Origin: Anastatus disparis
Lineage: Eukaryota > Arthropoda > Insecta > Hymenoptera > Eupelmidae
Direction: 5' to 3'
Length of the DNA stretch: 64,000 bases
Assembly: GCA_017163975.1 (NCBI GenBank)
Contig: JAFFSR010000237.1
Location: 1 to 64,000 of the forward strand
Part shown: positions 9,757 to 22,803 of the stretch, piece by piece
How positions within the stretch are numbered: position 1 is the stretch's first letter
How the letters are laid out: every line of letters begins with the position of its first letter
Translations under genes and position numbers: made by a program
The notes under the pieces: generated by a model
What the model was told of the DNA's origin: nothing
Database searches by the model: none
The model's input: only the letters and a program-made list of their open reading frames with translations

Positions 9757-12300
9757 TTTCCTTGTAGTGTTATAAATGATCATTTTTTTATTTGCTAAAA
9801 CAATATTTAAAGTAATGTTAATATATTTAAGGAGAACACTGTTTCTCTTTTCTAGTTTCTCTAATTTATTATATTTTATCCATTGTCCAATTCGATATTC
9901 TATTAGTTATAAGTATTGTGGGGTCGGTTTTTAAAAGGGTAAAACCTTTTAATAAAAACCGCCCTAACACTTGGCTTATTGGCCATTAATTTATTAGCCA
10001 ATTAAATGGATTTATTCATTTTACCGCCATTTATTAAGCGGGCTGAAGATTAATCTACTATTCCCCAAGTGTAAATACACAGGGAGCAAAAAGAAAAATT
10101 TTCATTAACGAAAATCAGTGAGCAGAATACCCAATTACTACTGCACAAGAGAGTTATTGAGGACTAGATATAAAAGAAGACGAGAAGGATAATGATTTAC
10201 GGTATGGCATACAATATGGCAAAAACTCCTTGAATACGTTAGAAACGTTGAATTAATTTAAAATTTTTACCGGTTTTTAGCCTTCAGAAGTTAGAATAAA
10301 GATAGAACTGATCAATAGTTTTATCTTTTTCTTTTTTCTTTATTAAAATTTTTCTTATTTAAAATACACGTTGAGCGCCATGTATTAAGGTGGGCTTTTT
10401 AGAAAATTTAGGAGGTTTTAACAGAATCGTGTAGTTTTGAAGACTATTTAGAATTGTGGTATTTATTATGAATTTGATCAATAGTTTATATTTCTTCACC
10501 GTATATGTTTTTCTTTTTTTTTTTTTTTTTACGAAAAACACATGTCCGAGAAATATGTAAAAATATTTTACCTGAACATCCGGTTTAAAGAGAGTTGTGA
10601 GGATTTAGCTGCTGATTGACAGCACTACTGATGGCCGTACCATTATGAAAATTAAATATAGTTTTATATTTTACATTATTGATAGTTCATAGGAAGGATT
10701 CAGAGAATTAAAGAAAAATAGGTATTTTGGATAGGAATTATGAAAGGAGAAGTTCGTGAAATCATTTATGAATTGATTATTAAGCAATTTGAATTTTAAC
10801 AAAAAAAAACTAGATAAGAAGCGGAATCTTTGTTGTGCGCTTTACGCACCGACACGTAAGTGTTTAGCGGTTGATCTCGACCCATCGGGAAGGAGTAAAG
10901 TGGGAGTGTTTAATATTTTTATATTCGTAAACTAAAGTGAGCGTGATATTTAGGCGAACTTACAATATGACAAAAACTTAGACTTAGTTAGAAAATTTTT
11001 GACTAATACGTCAAAATTAGATTACGCAACTAGTTTTTATGAACTAGTTTAAAGGTAAATATGATCAATAATTTTATCTTTTACATTAACTTTGAAAAGA
11101 TTTATTAATAACATTCATTGAGTAGTAAGTTATTTAAATGATAATATCGAAATCAATTCGCTATGTTCGTTTATCGAAGGCTAAGACTGACTTGCTTGTT
11201 TTCGGATTAATCTGCGCCGCTTGGATGAACACGTATCATCATAGGGAATTAATGTTGAAACACGTAATTATTAAAATTAATTTGAATGATAATGAAGACA
11301 ATTTATAATAACAAAATTACTAAATAGATTAATATATAACAGTAGTATTATATTAATAAGTTAATTAACCGTAAATAAAATTATTTTTATTTTTGTATGA
11401 TGGCAGCATACCCAGTGTATATGTATAAAAATAAGTAAAAATAAAAAAAATATGATTTTACCTAGGTTTTTCCTAGTTTGGTCAAACTTGAATTCTCTAG
11501 ACGGTGTTACACTAACACTTTATACCTACTATTTTGAACGCCGAAACTTATTCACTAATTAACTATCTTGGTTTATGATGATTATACAAATTTGTTAAAA
11601 GTTACTGTGTTGCTTCTGGAACAAGACTGATGCGCGTTGTCTTGTCCAGGTGGCTTATATACTTATGAAACTAATGGGAGAGGTACCCTCCCTTTCGAGG
11701 TTTGCCTTAGATTAACTAAATTAATATTATATTTCTTTTAATCCCCTCCCTGAAGTTGCACTATTTCATGGGAACGCATCAAATTTTAGTTTGCTTAGTC
11801 GTTTTTTTTTTCATTGGCCACAGTAGATTCTGCGTTTGCAGTTTTTGGTGTCGGAGTCACATTTTTAGATAAAAGTATGAAAACGAAACTTTCAAGCAAA
11901 ATGATATTTTATAATCTTTATTTATCGTGAGAAAAACTTCATGGTGATTCTAAAAAAATTTAATTTTATTCATTCTATGTAATAATGGACAGCGCTGCTT
12001 TATTACTTTCTAAAATTAGTTTCTGAAGTAATTTTATTTCGTAATTATCTTGAACGTCTAGTACAAGATTTTCTTTTACTATTTATCTAATGTATATATT
12101 TTTCGTGTAGTTCTTTTGATTCAGTACACTTTTGTTTTCTTTATTGTTATTTGTCGTAGTTTATATTTTGTTCATCATTATTTTCATTTTATAATAGTAT
12201 ATTTTTATTTCATTGTATTTCGATTGTAATATTTCACTACGGTTCCCCCTATAAGTTGAGGAGAAAAAAAAAAAATTTTATTTTCATATTCGTAACCCTG
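9757..12300. other. Non-coding AT-rich region with one hairpin
   Basis: No gene recognised. A strong hairpin lies at 9,926-9,960: GGTTTTTAAAAGG pairs with CCTTTTAATAAAAACC around a 6-nt loop, preceded by a TGTGGGG motif. It resembles LTR-internal structures, but no matching second end was found. The short ORF at 10,359-10,541 ends in a poly-Lys run made by a poly-T tract and is not convincing. Confidence 0.45.
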
Positions 12301-13210
12301 AAATGGCTACTTTGGGCAATCATCAACAACAATGCAAATTTGGCTTCCACCCTTAAACAGGATGTTAAATTCCTCAAAGCTATTTGATGATCGCGTCAGT
12401 AAACCTTTCCGCGTAAAAACCGTATGTGTATCCCCCCTTATTATAGGAAATATTGCACTGTATACCTGGCTTCCGCCCCATACGGTGACGTTAGATACCA
12501 CAGTACATCGAGAATTTCCACCACGTTCCACTGTATGTTGGTCAAGTCAGCTCCCGTCCTATACAGTGACGTTTCATTGGAATCAACAGAAGCAGTGGAA
12601 AATATTTGTATTTTCCCTTATTTTTTTGGTATGTATATTCATTTCATTGTATCATATTTTCATTGTTATTTTACCTTTATTTTCTTTTTGTATTTGTAAT
12701 TATTTTGCTTTAGTTCTACTATTAGCGTATGCTGTGGGCATTTGTATTCCCTTGCGATGCATTCGACGACTTAATTATGCTACAGTGGTTGATCACAAAT
12801 AGCGCTCGAATATCAACCGGCCAGGGTATGCTTATTGCATCTGTACTCCCCGGCGCGTACCCGACGGCTTAATTATATTACCGTGAGTAATCACAAATAG
12901 TATACGAGATTAAGCTACGCGATTTTCTTCATATTTCTTCATTTTGTAATTTTTTATTTAGTCATCGGACCTTAACAAAAAGCATCCGGTAATAATCATC
13001 ATCTCACGACCTTAACAAAAAGCATCGGGATGGCATTCATGTTCAATTCATTTGTATTCAATTTTGTATCTCATTTTTTTATTCTTTAATTCAATTTGTA
13101 TTCATTTCGTAGTTTTTCGCATTATACTCGAGTCGCACATCTGATTCAACTAACCATGGTTGCTCTTTCTATGATAGAACATGGTGATCAGTCATGTCCT
13201 CTAAGCCATC
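12300..13210. repeat. GC-richer patch with diverged 98-bp and 43-bp tandem repeats
   Basis: Two diverged copies about 98 bp apart share a TTAATTAT...TCACAAATAG core (12,771-12,802 and 12,869-12,900), each preceded by a 'GCAT(T/C)TGTA(T/C)TCCC' segment. Next, GACCTTAACAAAAAGCATC occurs at about 12,968 and 13,010. At 12,465-12,575 two similar 'ACGGTGACGTTAGA'/'ACAGTGACGTTTCA' segments recur. The overlapping ORFs here (12,307-12,802) lack any motif. It is probably a fragment of an LTR or of a transposon regulatory region. Confidence 0.5.
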
Positions 13211-16200
13211 GTGCGTGGACCATCTGCCCACTACCATGAAAGTCAAATATTTCCTAACCTACTTAATGACTATAATATTTTAGACTACCGGTACCGGATT
13301 TTGAATTTTATGATTTTAGAAATAAAGCAGCTTTTATTTATTAGTAATTTACAAAAATTTATTTATGTAAATAGTTTTATTAGGTTGAAAAATAAAATTG
13401 TTTTCTTCTTCTTTTTTTTTTTTTATTAAAGGAAAAATTATGTTTCATATCCGCCAGCAGATACGTTTTAGTTTGTAAGTATGATTTTGAGAAAAATATT
13501 ACTATATTTCCACAAAAAAAATTTATTGTTTGTGACTCCGATCCAAAATTTATTCGGAATTATTAGATTTAGCATTAGCAATTAGACTACTATTATTTTA
13601 ATATACTACTAGGATTATTTCTACTTCATGCCTTAAATTTAACTTGATTGGGATGCATATTAACCGAAATATGCATACCTGTTAATTATTATTGAAATAA
13701 GCGTAAAAATCCCCTCCGAGTTGGATAGGTTGATCATGTTCACCTGAAACTCACGAAATTGCATTAAAGTATTTACTTAAATATATCTATAAATATTATT
13801 TCGTACAATAGCAATTCGTATACGCGGTTTTATTTAACATATATACGACGATATATTTTATTTCGGTAATATTTAAAATACTAGTTGTATTACTACGAGA
13901 AAAGTACATGATTAGTACGACTCTTTGCATTTTTATTGCCTTACTCGTTTTAAGTGACAACGTGAGAAAGACAGTTACGTTAAAAAAAAATCGCATTACA
14001 TTTCTATTTTTTTTTTTTTTTTTGAAACAAAATTCCGGCCTGCAGCATTAAATTTTAAGTTAACGTTGTTAACATAAAACGTTAAGTTTTTATGGTAGTC
14101 TAAAAAGTTACTATAATTCTTAATATTATAAAGTATGAAATTTAATTAGGTTAAGTGTAATAATAATTTAATTTATTGTACCGATTATTACTAAATATAA
14201 GCACAAGTTGCAGTTGATTTAAAACATTTTGAAATGGTTTTTAATTTTGACCTCGAAATTATATTAAATAGGGAGTTAACTATGAATATATTTAATTATT
14301 AGTATCTATTTTACAGAACGACGTAGTTATGAATGTAAATATTTGAACATTATATATTTTTTTTAGTTTTTGATCATTTATTATTATTCTATTGTTTAAG
14401 TATTTACTTCTGAATTATATTTTAATATTGATTTTGTAAATTAGTTATTTTTATTGTATATAGGTAAATTATGTTATCTATTGTGCAATAATTTCATAAA
14501 CAAAACAGACAACAACAAAAAAAAAAATTTAAACTTGAAAAATAGATAGTAGTTAGGTTAATTATTAGTTAGTTTGATTGTAATTATTAATTTATTTAAC
14601 TAAACGAGAATAAAACTGAGAACAATGTATAGAAATAATTCAAAAAAAGTTAGTAGTTAAATCAACTAATCATATTAGTAAAGTTAAAGTTGAATTATTT
14701 AGTTGAAAATTTAAAATTTATTATCCCGTGCTAAATACTAAGTTTAAATTGTAGTTACCATAAATGTCATTGATTATAGATTGTTACCATAAGTTATTTC
14801 TCCCGGATGGTAACGGATAACTGCAGATTTCTGTTACCATGTAGGTAGTTTTAAAGATTTTATCGAACAGAGATTTATTATATATATTACGGTGATTTTA
14901 ATTTTAGCGCGGAAATTTAGAATGACTGATATTATTTAATTATTTAGATTAGTTTTAATTTTCGTAAATAATTAAAAATTTGCAAGATAGAGTTTATTTT
15001 TCATTTTTAGCAAAAGTTTATTGCTGCATGGTCATAATTCAGCATAGAAAATTTAGAATTTAATTATCAAATTAGTTTTTAGTATTTTTAGATTTTATTC
15101 ACGTCGTCACTTCTTACGCATAAGGTTAATGATGTAATTGAACTTTAAACAAAATTTATTTTAAATATGAAAATTGGCCGTTCATTAGCTTATTCTGGTT
15201 TATTAATCATACCAATTGCTATTGTTTATTAAAATAATTAGATAAATGCTTGCGAATTGGCGAGCATTTTATATATATATTTTTACGGATAATTCGTTAG
15301 TTATTTAAAATTTCGCATTTGATCTAAATTTTCATGTTCAATTTATTAATTATTGCAAGCAAGTTTGCATGCATCCTTTTACCTTAAATCTAATAGTTTT
15401 AGACTAATTTTAACTCCAATTTATTTTTAAAATAATTGGATTAACCTTTGTATGAATCGTATTGTTTTTCAGATTTTCTTAAGTTCGGATCTTTCATCAT
15501 TACTATAGCTTACGTATTTAATATTATTAATTTGTATTCTATTAAACTTTCCATTTTTGCTTGCATGAAGAGAAAGTTAATTCATTTGGAGTAATTTGAA
15601 AATATGTTAATTTATCATTGCTGGCGTTTTTCTCCGAGGACAAGGTTAGCACCTTAGATGGAAAAGAAACGTCAACAGAAAATACGTAGATAAAAAAAAT
15701 TCAAAGAAAATAATTTAGGAACTTCGAGACAAGACTTTCTCATCATGCCTGCAATAGGTTAGTTACCTGCTTACTATAAATTTTTACGTGATAAACCTAA
15801 CTGCAAATCGCATAGACACTAATTTACGTGTGTCAAGTATATATTTCATTATTTTAGTCAGTTATTCGCATCTCGCAGATTTCTAGTATTAACCCGTGTA
15901 AAAGCATTGAGTTTAGTCAGATAAGAAAGTATCCAATTGTATTCGGCCGTGATTTAGTAAGAAAAACGGTTTTATATTTAACTCTTGGTGAGGATGAGCA
16001 CCCCTCACTCCAGTGTCCAATTGCCGCCGTGTGAACGCGCTAAAATTTCTTAAAGTTTTTAATTACAGATTTTTTTATCCTTAACATCCTCTTAGGTGTC
16101 AAGATTTTTGGTTTCGCATTAATATTTTCATAAAATGAATTATTTGCTATACAAGATAAAAAGAAAAATTTTAGTTTTTATTATTAGTAATAATAATAGA

Positions 16201-17000
16201 ATTTTTTTTTTGTTTACGTTATTTTTTGACTAATTAGGCTCGGAAGGGAAATCTTTTGATTTGGAGACGTTTTAGTTTTTCTTTTTTTTTAAAATCATGT
16301 GTTTATTAAAACAAGACAGTTTTTGTAATATATAAATCATTTACTATTTATAAAAGAGAGATTAAAATTTTTGGAAATACTTTTAGCGAACAATTTTATT
16401 TCTAAATTTTAATGTTGTTTCTAAAAAGTTATTATGCAAACTTAATTATATTTAATTTTACTAGAAGAATTGACGATAACACACCTGGAAAATAACTTTT
16501 AAGCTTTTATTTTAAAGTCATTTACTGGATACTGAAGACGCTGTACAAAAAAAATTTAGTGGAATTATACAGAATTAAAGTTAAACAATAATTATTAATC
16601 ATTTTCTTATAACATTCAATTATTTAATTAAAAATAAAAATGATGTTCAATTTTTACACTCATTCTTCACAAATTTATTTTTATTGTTATTAATAATCTG
16701 AATTTTATTATTATTTTAGGGTTTATTAATAATTATTGCGTTTATAAACTAAGATTTTGGATTTATTAAAAGAATTGATTTAATTGAATCTAAAGCTAAT
16801 TCAACTTATTACGCGAATAATGAATCATATCTATAATTAAGTTATTTTCAAGTTAGATTATATTTTTAGTATAACAATAGTGTAAATATTTAATTAAACA
16901 AAAAAAAATTCATTAACTAAATTATTATGACAAAAAAAAAGAAAATAGGAAAACAGTTCTATTTTAAAAGCAAAAGATTTCAAGCATCATTCATTTATAT
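13211..17000. other. Gene-free AT-rich region
   Basis: No coding region, RNA gene or clear repeat recognised. Composition is extremely AT-rich with many homopolymer runs. The short ORFs at 13,211-13,429 and 13,796-13,996 end or begin in homopolymers and are not credible genes. Confidence 0.5.
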
Positions 17001-17220
17001 TCGGTGAAGCAAAAAAATGCTTTCAAGCTTAGAGCGTACTATGCACAAGCCAGCATGACGTCACTTCGCTTCAGACTCGGGGCCTTACAGAGCACGCTAG
17101 CACATGCAACGTATACTTCAACTAAGAGCTTGCAATGTGTGTTATTCGCGCGCGGAGAAACACAGCCTCACTGTTTGAAAGCAAGTACGTTTTACGCTTA
17201 CTTGGTTTTTCAGGATATTA
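17001..17220. other. Isolated GC-rich island
   Basis: About 200 bp of near-balanced base composition in otherwise very AT-rich DNA. It starts near TGCTTTCAAGC and ends near TTTGAAAGCAAG, which are inverted relative to each other, so the island may be a small insertion with short inverted ends. A 111-codon ORF spans it, but its second half runs into AT-rich DNA and has no motif. Confidence 0.35.
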
Positions 17221-17339
17221 TTTTGAATTTTAACAATTATGATCTTTGTCAATCTACTGATGTCTCTTTATTTAATATTATTTATATTATTTATAATTAT
17301 TATTTTGATGTAAAATTTTACAATTTTGTTCAAAAATAA

Positions 17340-20305
17340 TTTCACTTTTTATTCATAAATTAGATTTATTGTTGTAACATTTTACTTGAATTATTTTAGG
17401 GTTTTAATGGATTACTTTGAATTTTATTATGTTTCGAATGCAACTTATTAAAGAAAAAATTTTTTAAAAAGTGTAAATAGTAGTTTTAACTATTTTACTA
17501 CTATATTAACATTATTATTTTGTAACTTTATAGTTTAATTTAACTGCCTTCAGTAAATTTCCTTTTAAAATATTTTATTCAAAAAGGTTTTAACTATAGT
17601 TTAACAAAATGTTATTTATACACAGTGTTGAGACATTTTTTCCGAAATTTTGGGAATATAGCTATACGTAATTTTTTAAAGTTTAAAATTAACACATTGT
17701 TTATTCTTTTCTTTACATCTTTTATTTAACAGTATTTTAAACAACTTATTTAAAAAAAAAAATAATATGACGAAACTTTAGTTATTTTACTGATAATTAA
17801 TTCATAAAATGCTTTATTCAATAATATTTACAAGTTATTTTCCCACGTGTGGTAATTATACTTAGTAATTTTTATTTAATTTAACTGCGTTTAGGCGAGT
17901 AGTATAGGACTTAGAAATTTTACTTCTTTTATTAAATTTTGTTCATTCTAAACCATTGCAACTGTTTAATAGTCCTTATAGTCATATTTATTTTTGTTAA
18001 GGCTTAAGCTTTATGAAGCTTAATTTAGAAGGTTGTATTCGAAAGTTTAATTTTAGGACTTTCACAGGGCCTCTCTTTCACTAGAGCGAAGGGACCCATT
18101 CCCCTCAATATTAGTGCTCTGGTATATAACACTAAAAAAAAAATTCGAGAAAAAGAAGAAAAATTTTCTCATATGGTTACATTATTTGTAAAAAAAAATT
18201 TTTCTTTTTGTATACTATTTCGAACGGCACTTACTGAAGACTTGCAAAAAAACTACATGCTTTTACGCAGAATCTCTAGGCTACAGCTAAAATTATACGT
18301 TTATACTAGTTACGCCTACTGTCCCTGCCTACCTACTACCTGTATTTTATAATGCGGAGGCTCAAGGGTACATTTATAAGAGTTATTACCCTAAGCAGTA
18401 CTCAAAAATGTCAGTATAATTTTCATAATCTAGATATTTAAGATATTTATTTTTTTATTTTTTTTATTTTTTGTAATAATACAATCTGTAAAAATAGAAG
18501 AAAATAAATGGATTTTAGCTTTTTCCCTCCGGAACAAGAGTAAAATCCCTTTCCAAGCAACCATAATATGATTTTATGAGTCTTGTTTAACAAAAGTATG
18601 TTAATTTTAAAATTAATTATTATTTTATTTCTTAAAAAAAAATTTTTTTTTTTTTAACGATTTTATTGTTTAATTAATAATAATAATTTGTTTATTAACG
18701 AAAAACATGGCAACTGCAACAGTTTATGATTATTTGATTGCCTTGTTATTGTATAATTTCAAAGTTTAATTATTGAAAAGGACGTTTGCGGCCATTGGTT
18801 AATTAATTAAAATTTTAAACAAGTTTTATAGATTTTAGAAAATGAAAAAGATTTAATTGAAAAGTATGATATGTAAAGGTTTAAAAAAAAATTTTAAAAA
18901 GTACATTATTTAATATTCTTTTAAACACGCTTACGTTTGCGTGTGTTCGGATCCCATTTGCTTTATCTCGAAGTTAATTTCTTAGGTTACGCTTTTTATT
19001 ATTTGCTGACTCTTGTGAGACCAACAAAGATTAGTTCTGAGTAACCAGAATAATTTTGTAATGGGATATTTTTCTTTTAGACTTCAAACTAGAATTTGAT
19101 ATTTTTATTTTTCAGTCGACCGGATGTAACTGTATATAACTATACGAAGCTACGTGAAAATACGTTATGATTTACTGCATACTGCACGCATGACGCCATA
19201 ACATTAACGATAAGCAACACGTTTGTTAATGTTCACACGGTTGACTAAAGAGAACATTTTTTTAATTCGAATTTATTCTAAGTTAATTAATTTTGAAAAA
19301 TTTTCCAAAGTTTTTAATACTACAAATTTCAATATTAATTAATTGCAAGTTTTATTTAAAATTGATTATTCATACCAACTGATAAATTACGTATTATTTT
19401 TAATTTTCAATTTTTTTCTATTTAAGTTATTCAATGATTACTATTGTTGAATTTCTGTATTTTTCTGTTAATGTGAACATTCCGAATTTACTGATTTTTA
19501 TTGGGCATGTACAATTTTAAATTTGATTTTAATTAATTCAAAGAAAATTTATTTTTAAGGTGATTTCTTAAATAAAAAAATTTTTTTAACTTTTCAATTT
19601 CAGTTTTTTTCTGCGAAACGAGAATTTTAAAATGGTCAATTTTTAGTAATTTTATAGGATATTATTTAACTTATTGTGCCAACATTTGAATATCCTTACG
19701 ACTTATTTCATTTATTTAAGTTAACTGAAATGTGCGAAAAATTTATTATCCAATTTGTTAAACTTGAGTAATTCGTAGATCGTATTGTTTAGGATTTTGT
19801 AAATTTTATATAATAGGTTACCCCAAAAAAAAACCTTCTACCTCCAGAGGGAAAACTTTCCGAAGTGTAAATATGTTCCTCATTTTATGGCTTTATTTAG
19901 CCGTTTAGACGAAAATCTCTTTTATGTTAAGAAAGAGAAAATTCTTTTCTAATACTATAGACTTAGGGTTTTCCTTGAACCCTCGCATTACAAGCAGGTA
20001 AACCGAATCTTCCTAAATATTATCTTTATTATCTTTACGCTAATAAAAGTTTATAAATAACGGTTTTTTATTTAAAATTCGCATCTATGTATTATCTTAA
20101 TGGCATGATCTTTTGATCTTGTCATTTACCATGTTTATCTCCAAATTACCTTATCGCTACGGAAAAATCGATTATTTAATAAGTAAAATTTTGTTAAGCT
20201 TGCTTAAAGAAAAATATTTGAATTCTATTTTTTCTTTTTTGAAATAAATTTCTTTTTCCATGTCACAAACGAACAAACAAACAACAAAAAATCCTTGTTC
20301 CCTTG
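17340..20305. other. Gene-free AT-rich region
   Basis: No gene found. Small GC-richer patches at 18,065-18,125 and 18,300-18,370 resemble LTR-element debris. No repeat with a clear boundary was seen. Confidence 0.45.
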
Positions 20306-20955
20306 CGGAAACACTCTTTTGATTTCTGCCTCAATTTTCCACTTTAGGGAAAATCGAGTATTTCATAATTAGGAAATTTTTCGGAATCACTCATGATGAT
20401 TCCTTCGCGGACGCGGTTGGGTCAGAATATTATTTCGTTGCTAGTTACTTTTTGATTAAAAATTTTTTCTATTATTTTTAAATGGGTCAGCTCGCGATTT
20501 TAGCGCCAGTTAACGAACGGAGGCAAATATTTTAGAGGTTTATTATTTGTTATTTTAATATTCCCGACGCGGTATATAATTTATTTAAATAATCCTGGTC
20601 CACCTGAAAAGTGTTTTGAACGAGGGGAGATCCCAATTCGTTCACTCCCTTTGTTTTGTCGCGGCCTATCTTGATCGAACTATTGTTTCCGGCAGCTACT
20701 AAGTGATGGGCCTACTCATCACCTTTCACACCCTTTCACAATAGCCGATATGGCTATAATTGGGGATAAAAAAAAAGAGAAAATACATATTGATTAAATA
20801 TAAATGTATGTATATATGTATATTATATAATGAGATATGTGTATATTGAAATTCGTTATTTAAAAATTTTTTTTTTTTTAACTAATCCAGCGGGCTCGTG
20901 GGTTCGAGTCCCGATCATACTAGAAAAAGAAAATTGAGGCAGCAATCAAAAGTAC
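20306..20955. mobile_element. Possible small element with inverted ends and a tRNA-like B box
   Basis: The left end (TTTTGATTTCTGCCTCAATT, about 20,318-20,337) is the inverse complement, with one mismatch, of the right end (AATTGAGGCAGCAATCAAAA, about 20,932-20,951). The interior is GC-richer than the surroundings. It includes GGTTCGAGTCC at 20,901-20,911, a perfect match to the RNA polymerase III B-box consensus, within a T-arm-like stem. No complete tRNA fold is present because the 5' half is missing. Confidence 0.45.
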
Positions 20956-22730
20956 TCGTGAATATTAACATGAGAGAACATTCCGGACATTGCCCGGAAT
21001 TTATTTCTCTAAAAAAAAATCTTTAAGATTTGTTCAAATCGAATTAGCAACTTTAGATTTCTTAAAACCGTTCAATTTGTGCCTGCGAATTTCGAACTTA
21101 TTTCAACGAGAATTGAAAATTCGCAATTCTATGTTAAAGAAAATAGCTTTTCTCTTTTTTTTTTTTTCTTCAGCTCGAAAATTTTTCGAGCTGTTTCAGA
21201 CGCTACTTACGATCTACGGGATGCGAAATTTTCTTTTAAATTTAACAAATATTTTAGTTTATTTTCAACGCAATAAATACACGCCCTTTTACTGACATGG
21301 CTTTCAATTCAATCTATAATCAACGCATTCATATCAATGTACTGATTGATTCGAGTAATATTTTATTCAACGCTAAATGTTAGATTTTTTAGAATGTACA
21401 ATTTCGTACTTCCTTTATACTTCCTATTTGTTTCTTTTTTTTATGTCACAAATAAAATCCAAAAGTAAAACTATTATAATTAAAATCATTTTAAACAATG
21501 CAATCGTTATTTCTTAATACATTTAGACAATAACGTTTAGAAATGCTGTAAGTTTCATAATTAATATAATTACGGTTAAATGAAAAACCTATTATGTTTG
21601 GAGAAGAAAAAAAATAATAATGTTGAATGACGAGAAAAACTCATTAACAAGGTAATGCTTGGAATGCTTGAGATAATTATGCACCGACAATTTGAAAAGT
21701 GTTAACTTTGAAACCAAACATTGTAATGGGTTGGGCTTACACGTATTGAAAATAAATTCTGACAAGATATAACAGATTTTAGTTTAAAATTTTAGTAGAT
21801 ATTATAAAGCAACATTAATAACAAATTAAATTAAATATTAATAGATGTAACATTGTAAATTGGAAACTAAATATTATTATAGTAAAATTAACCAATTATG
21901 GGTAAAATATTTTGTTTGCCCACAAAGCTATCAATTCCTGTTAAAAGTATTTTTATGGTTAAAAGTATTTTCCTATAAATTTATGTTATTTTTATGATAT
22001 TTTCAAACTGCGCATTCAAAATGTTAATATATCACTAATAAATATTTTGTTCAATATAATTATCTTTCATGTAACTATTATTTAATTTTTAGCAGGCAAT
22101 ATTAATAAAAGTTTAAGGATATTTCGAATTTATTACTAAAAACCGAAAACAGTATTGAATCGCGGATATGATAAATAAAAAACCAAATTTAAAAAAAATA
22201 ACGTGCCAGCTGCATCTACTAAAATATAACATTGTTTTCGAAAATGAGATGACACAATAAATGAAAATAAAAAAAATTCGTTTAAAATAATTGAAAAATC
22301 TATTACATATTAGTGAAATACAATACTAAATGTACATTAGAAATTCACTAATGAATATTATGAAATATCGTTTTATATAAAAAAATGAGATTAAACTAAC
22401 GAGATTTTTATAACTATTTTAATATAGAATTTCACGCAATTAGAAACTTTGTAATCAATATGTTTGAAAAGAATAAACAGGCAAAAGAAAAATATATTTG
22501 AACTTATAAAACCACGGCTATCCATTGATTTTATGAATTAACTTTAATAATTCAACAAAAATTTTTTCTTTTCTTTTTTTTTTTAATAATAATAATAATA
22601 AATTCATTCATCATTTTTCTTTCTTAAATTTACGCACTTACATCTATTATATCGCTGATATTTTTCTTCCGTCGGGTCATGCGGGCACTCACCGTTAAGC
22701 TCTCACCGAGCCAGCATTTCGTGCAAGATA
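20956..22730. other. Gene-free AT-rich region
   Basis: Nothing recognisable. The overlapping ORFs at 20,990-21,295 are mainly products of poly-A/T tracts and have no domain. Confidence 0.45.
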
Positions 22731-22737
22731 ACTAAAG

Positions 22738-22761
22738 TTTTGCCAAAATTTAGGCAAAACC
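22738..22761. other. Perfect 8-bp stem hairpin beside an LTR primer site
   Basis: GTTTTGCC and GGCAAAAC are exact complements around an 8-nt loop. It lies in what would be the 5' leader of an LTR element read on the minus strand. Confidence 0.5.
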
Positions 22762-22782
22762 CCGGTCATCCTTTGATCGGTG

Positions 22783-22802
22783 CCCCAACGTAATGGGCGC
22801 CA
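22783..22802 (-). other. Primer binding site-like sequence (tRNA-Lys type)
   Basis: On the minus strand this reads TGGCGCCCATTACGTTGGGG. The first nine bases match the retroelement primer site complementary to the tRNA-Lys 3' end, and the rest matches with small insertions. A TG...-type LTR end (TGTAAAGAGGCGGGG on the plus strand) starts 1-2 bases away at 22,804, as expected of an LTR boundary. Confidence 0.55.
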
Positions 22803-22803
22803 G

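Noticed and set aside
17004..17339. 111-codon ORF on a GC-rich island
   Set aside because: No motif, no splice context, and the second half is plain AT-rich sequence.
20881..20922. Complete tRNA gene
   Set aside because: Only a T-arm-like 3' part with a B box is present. The A box, D arm and anticodon arm are missing.
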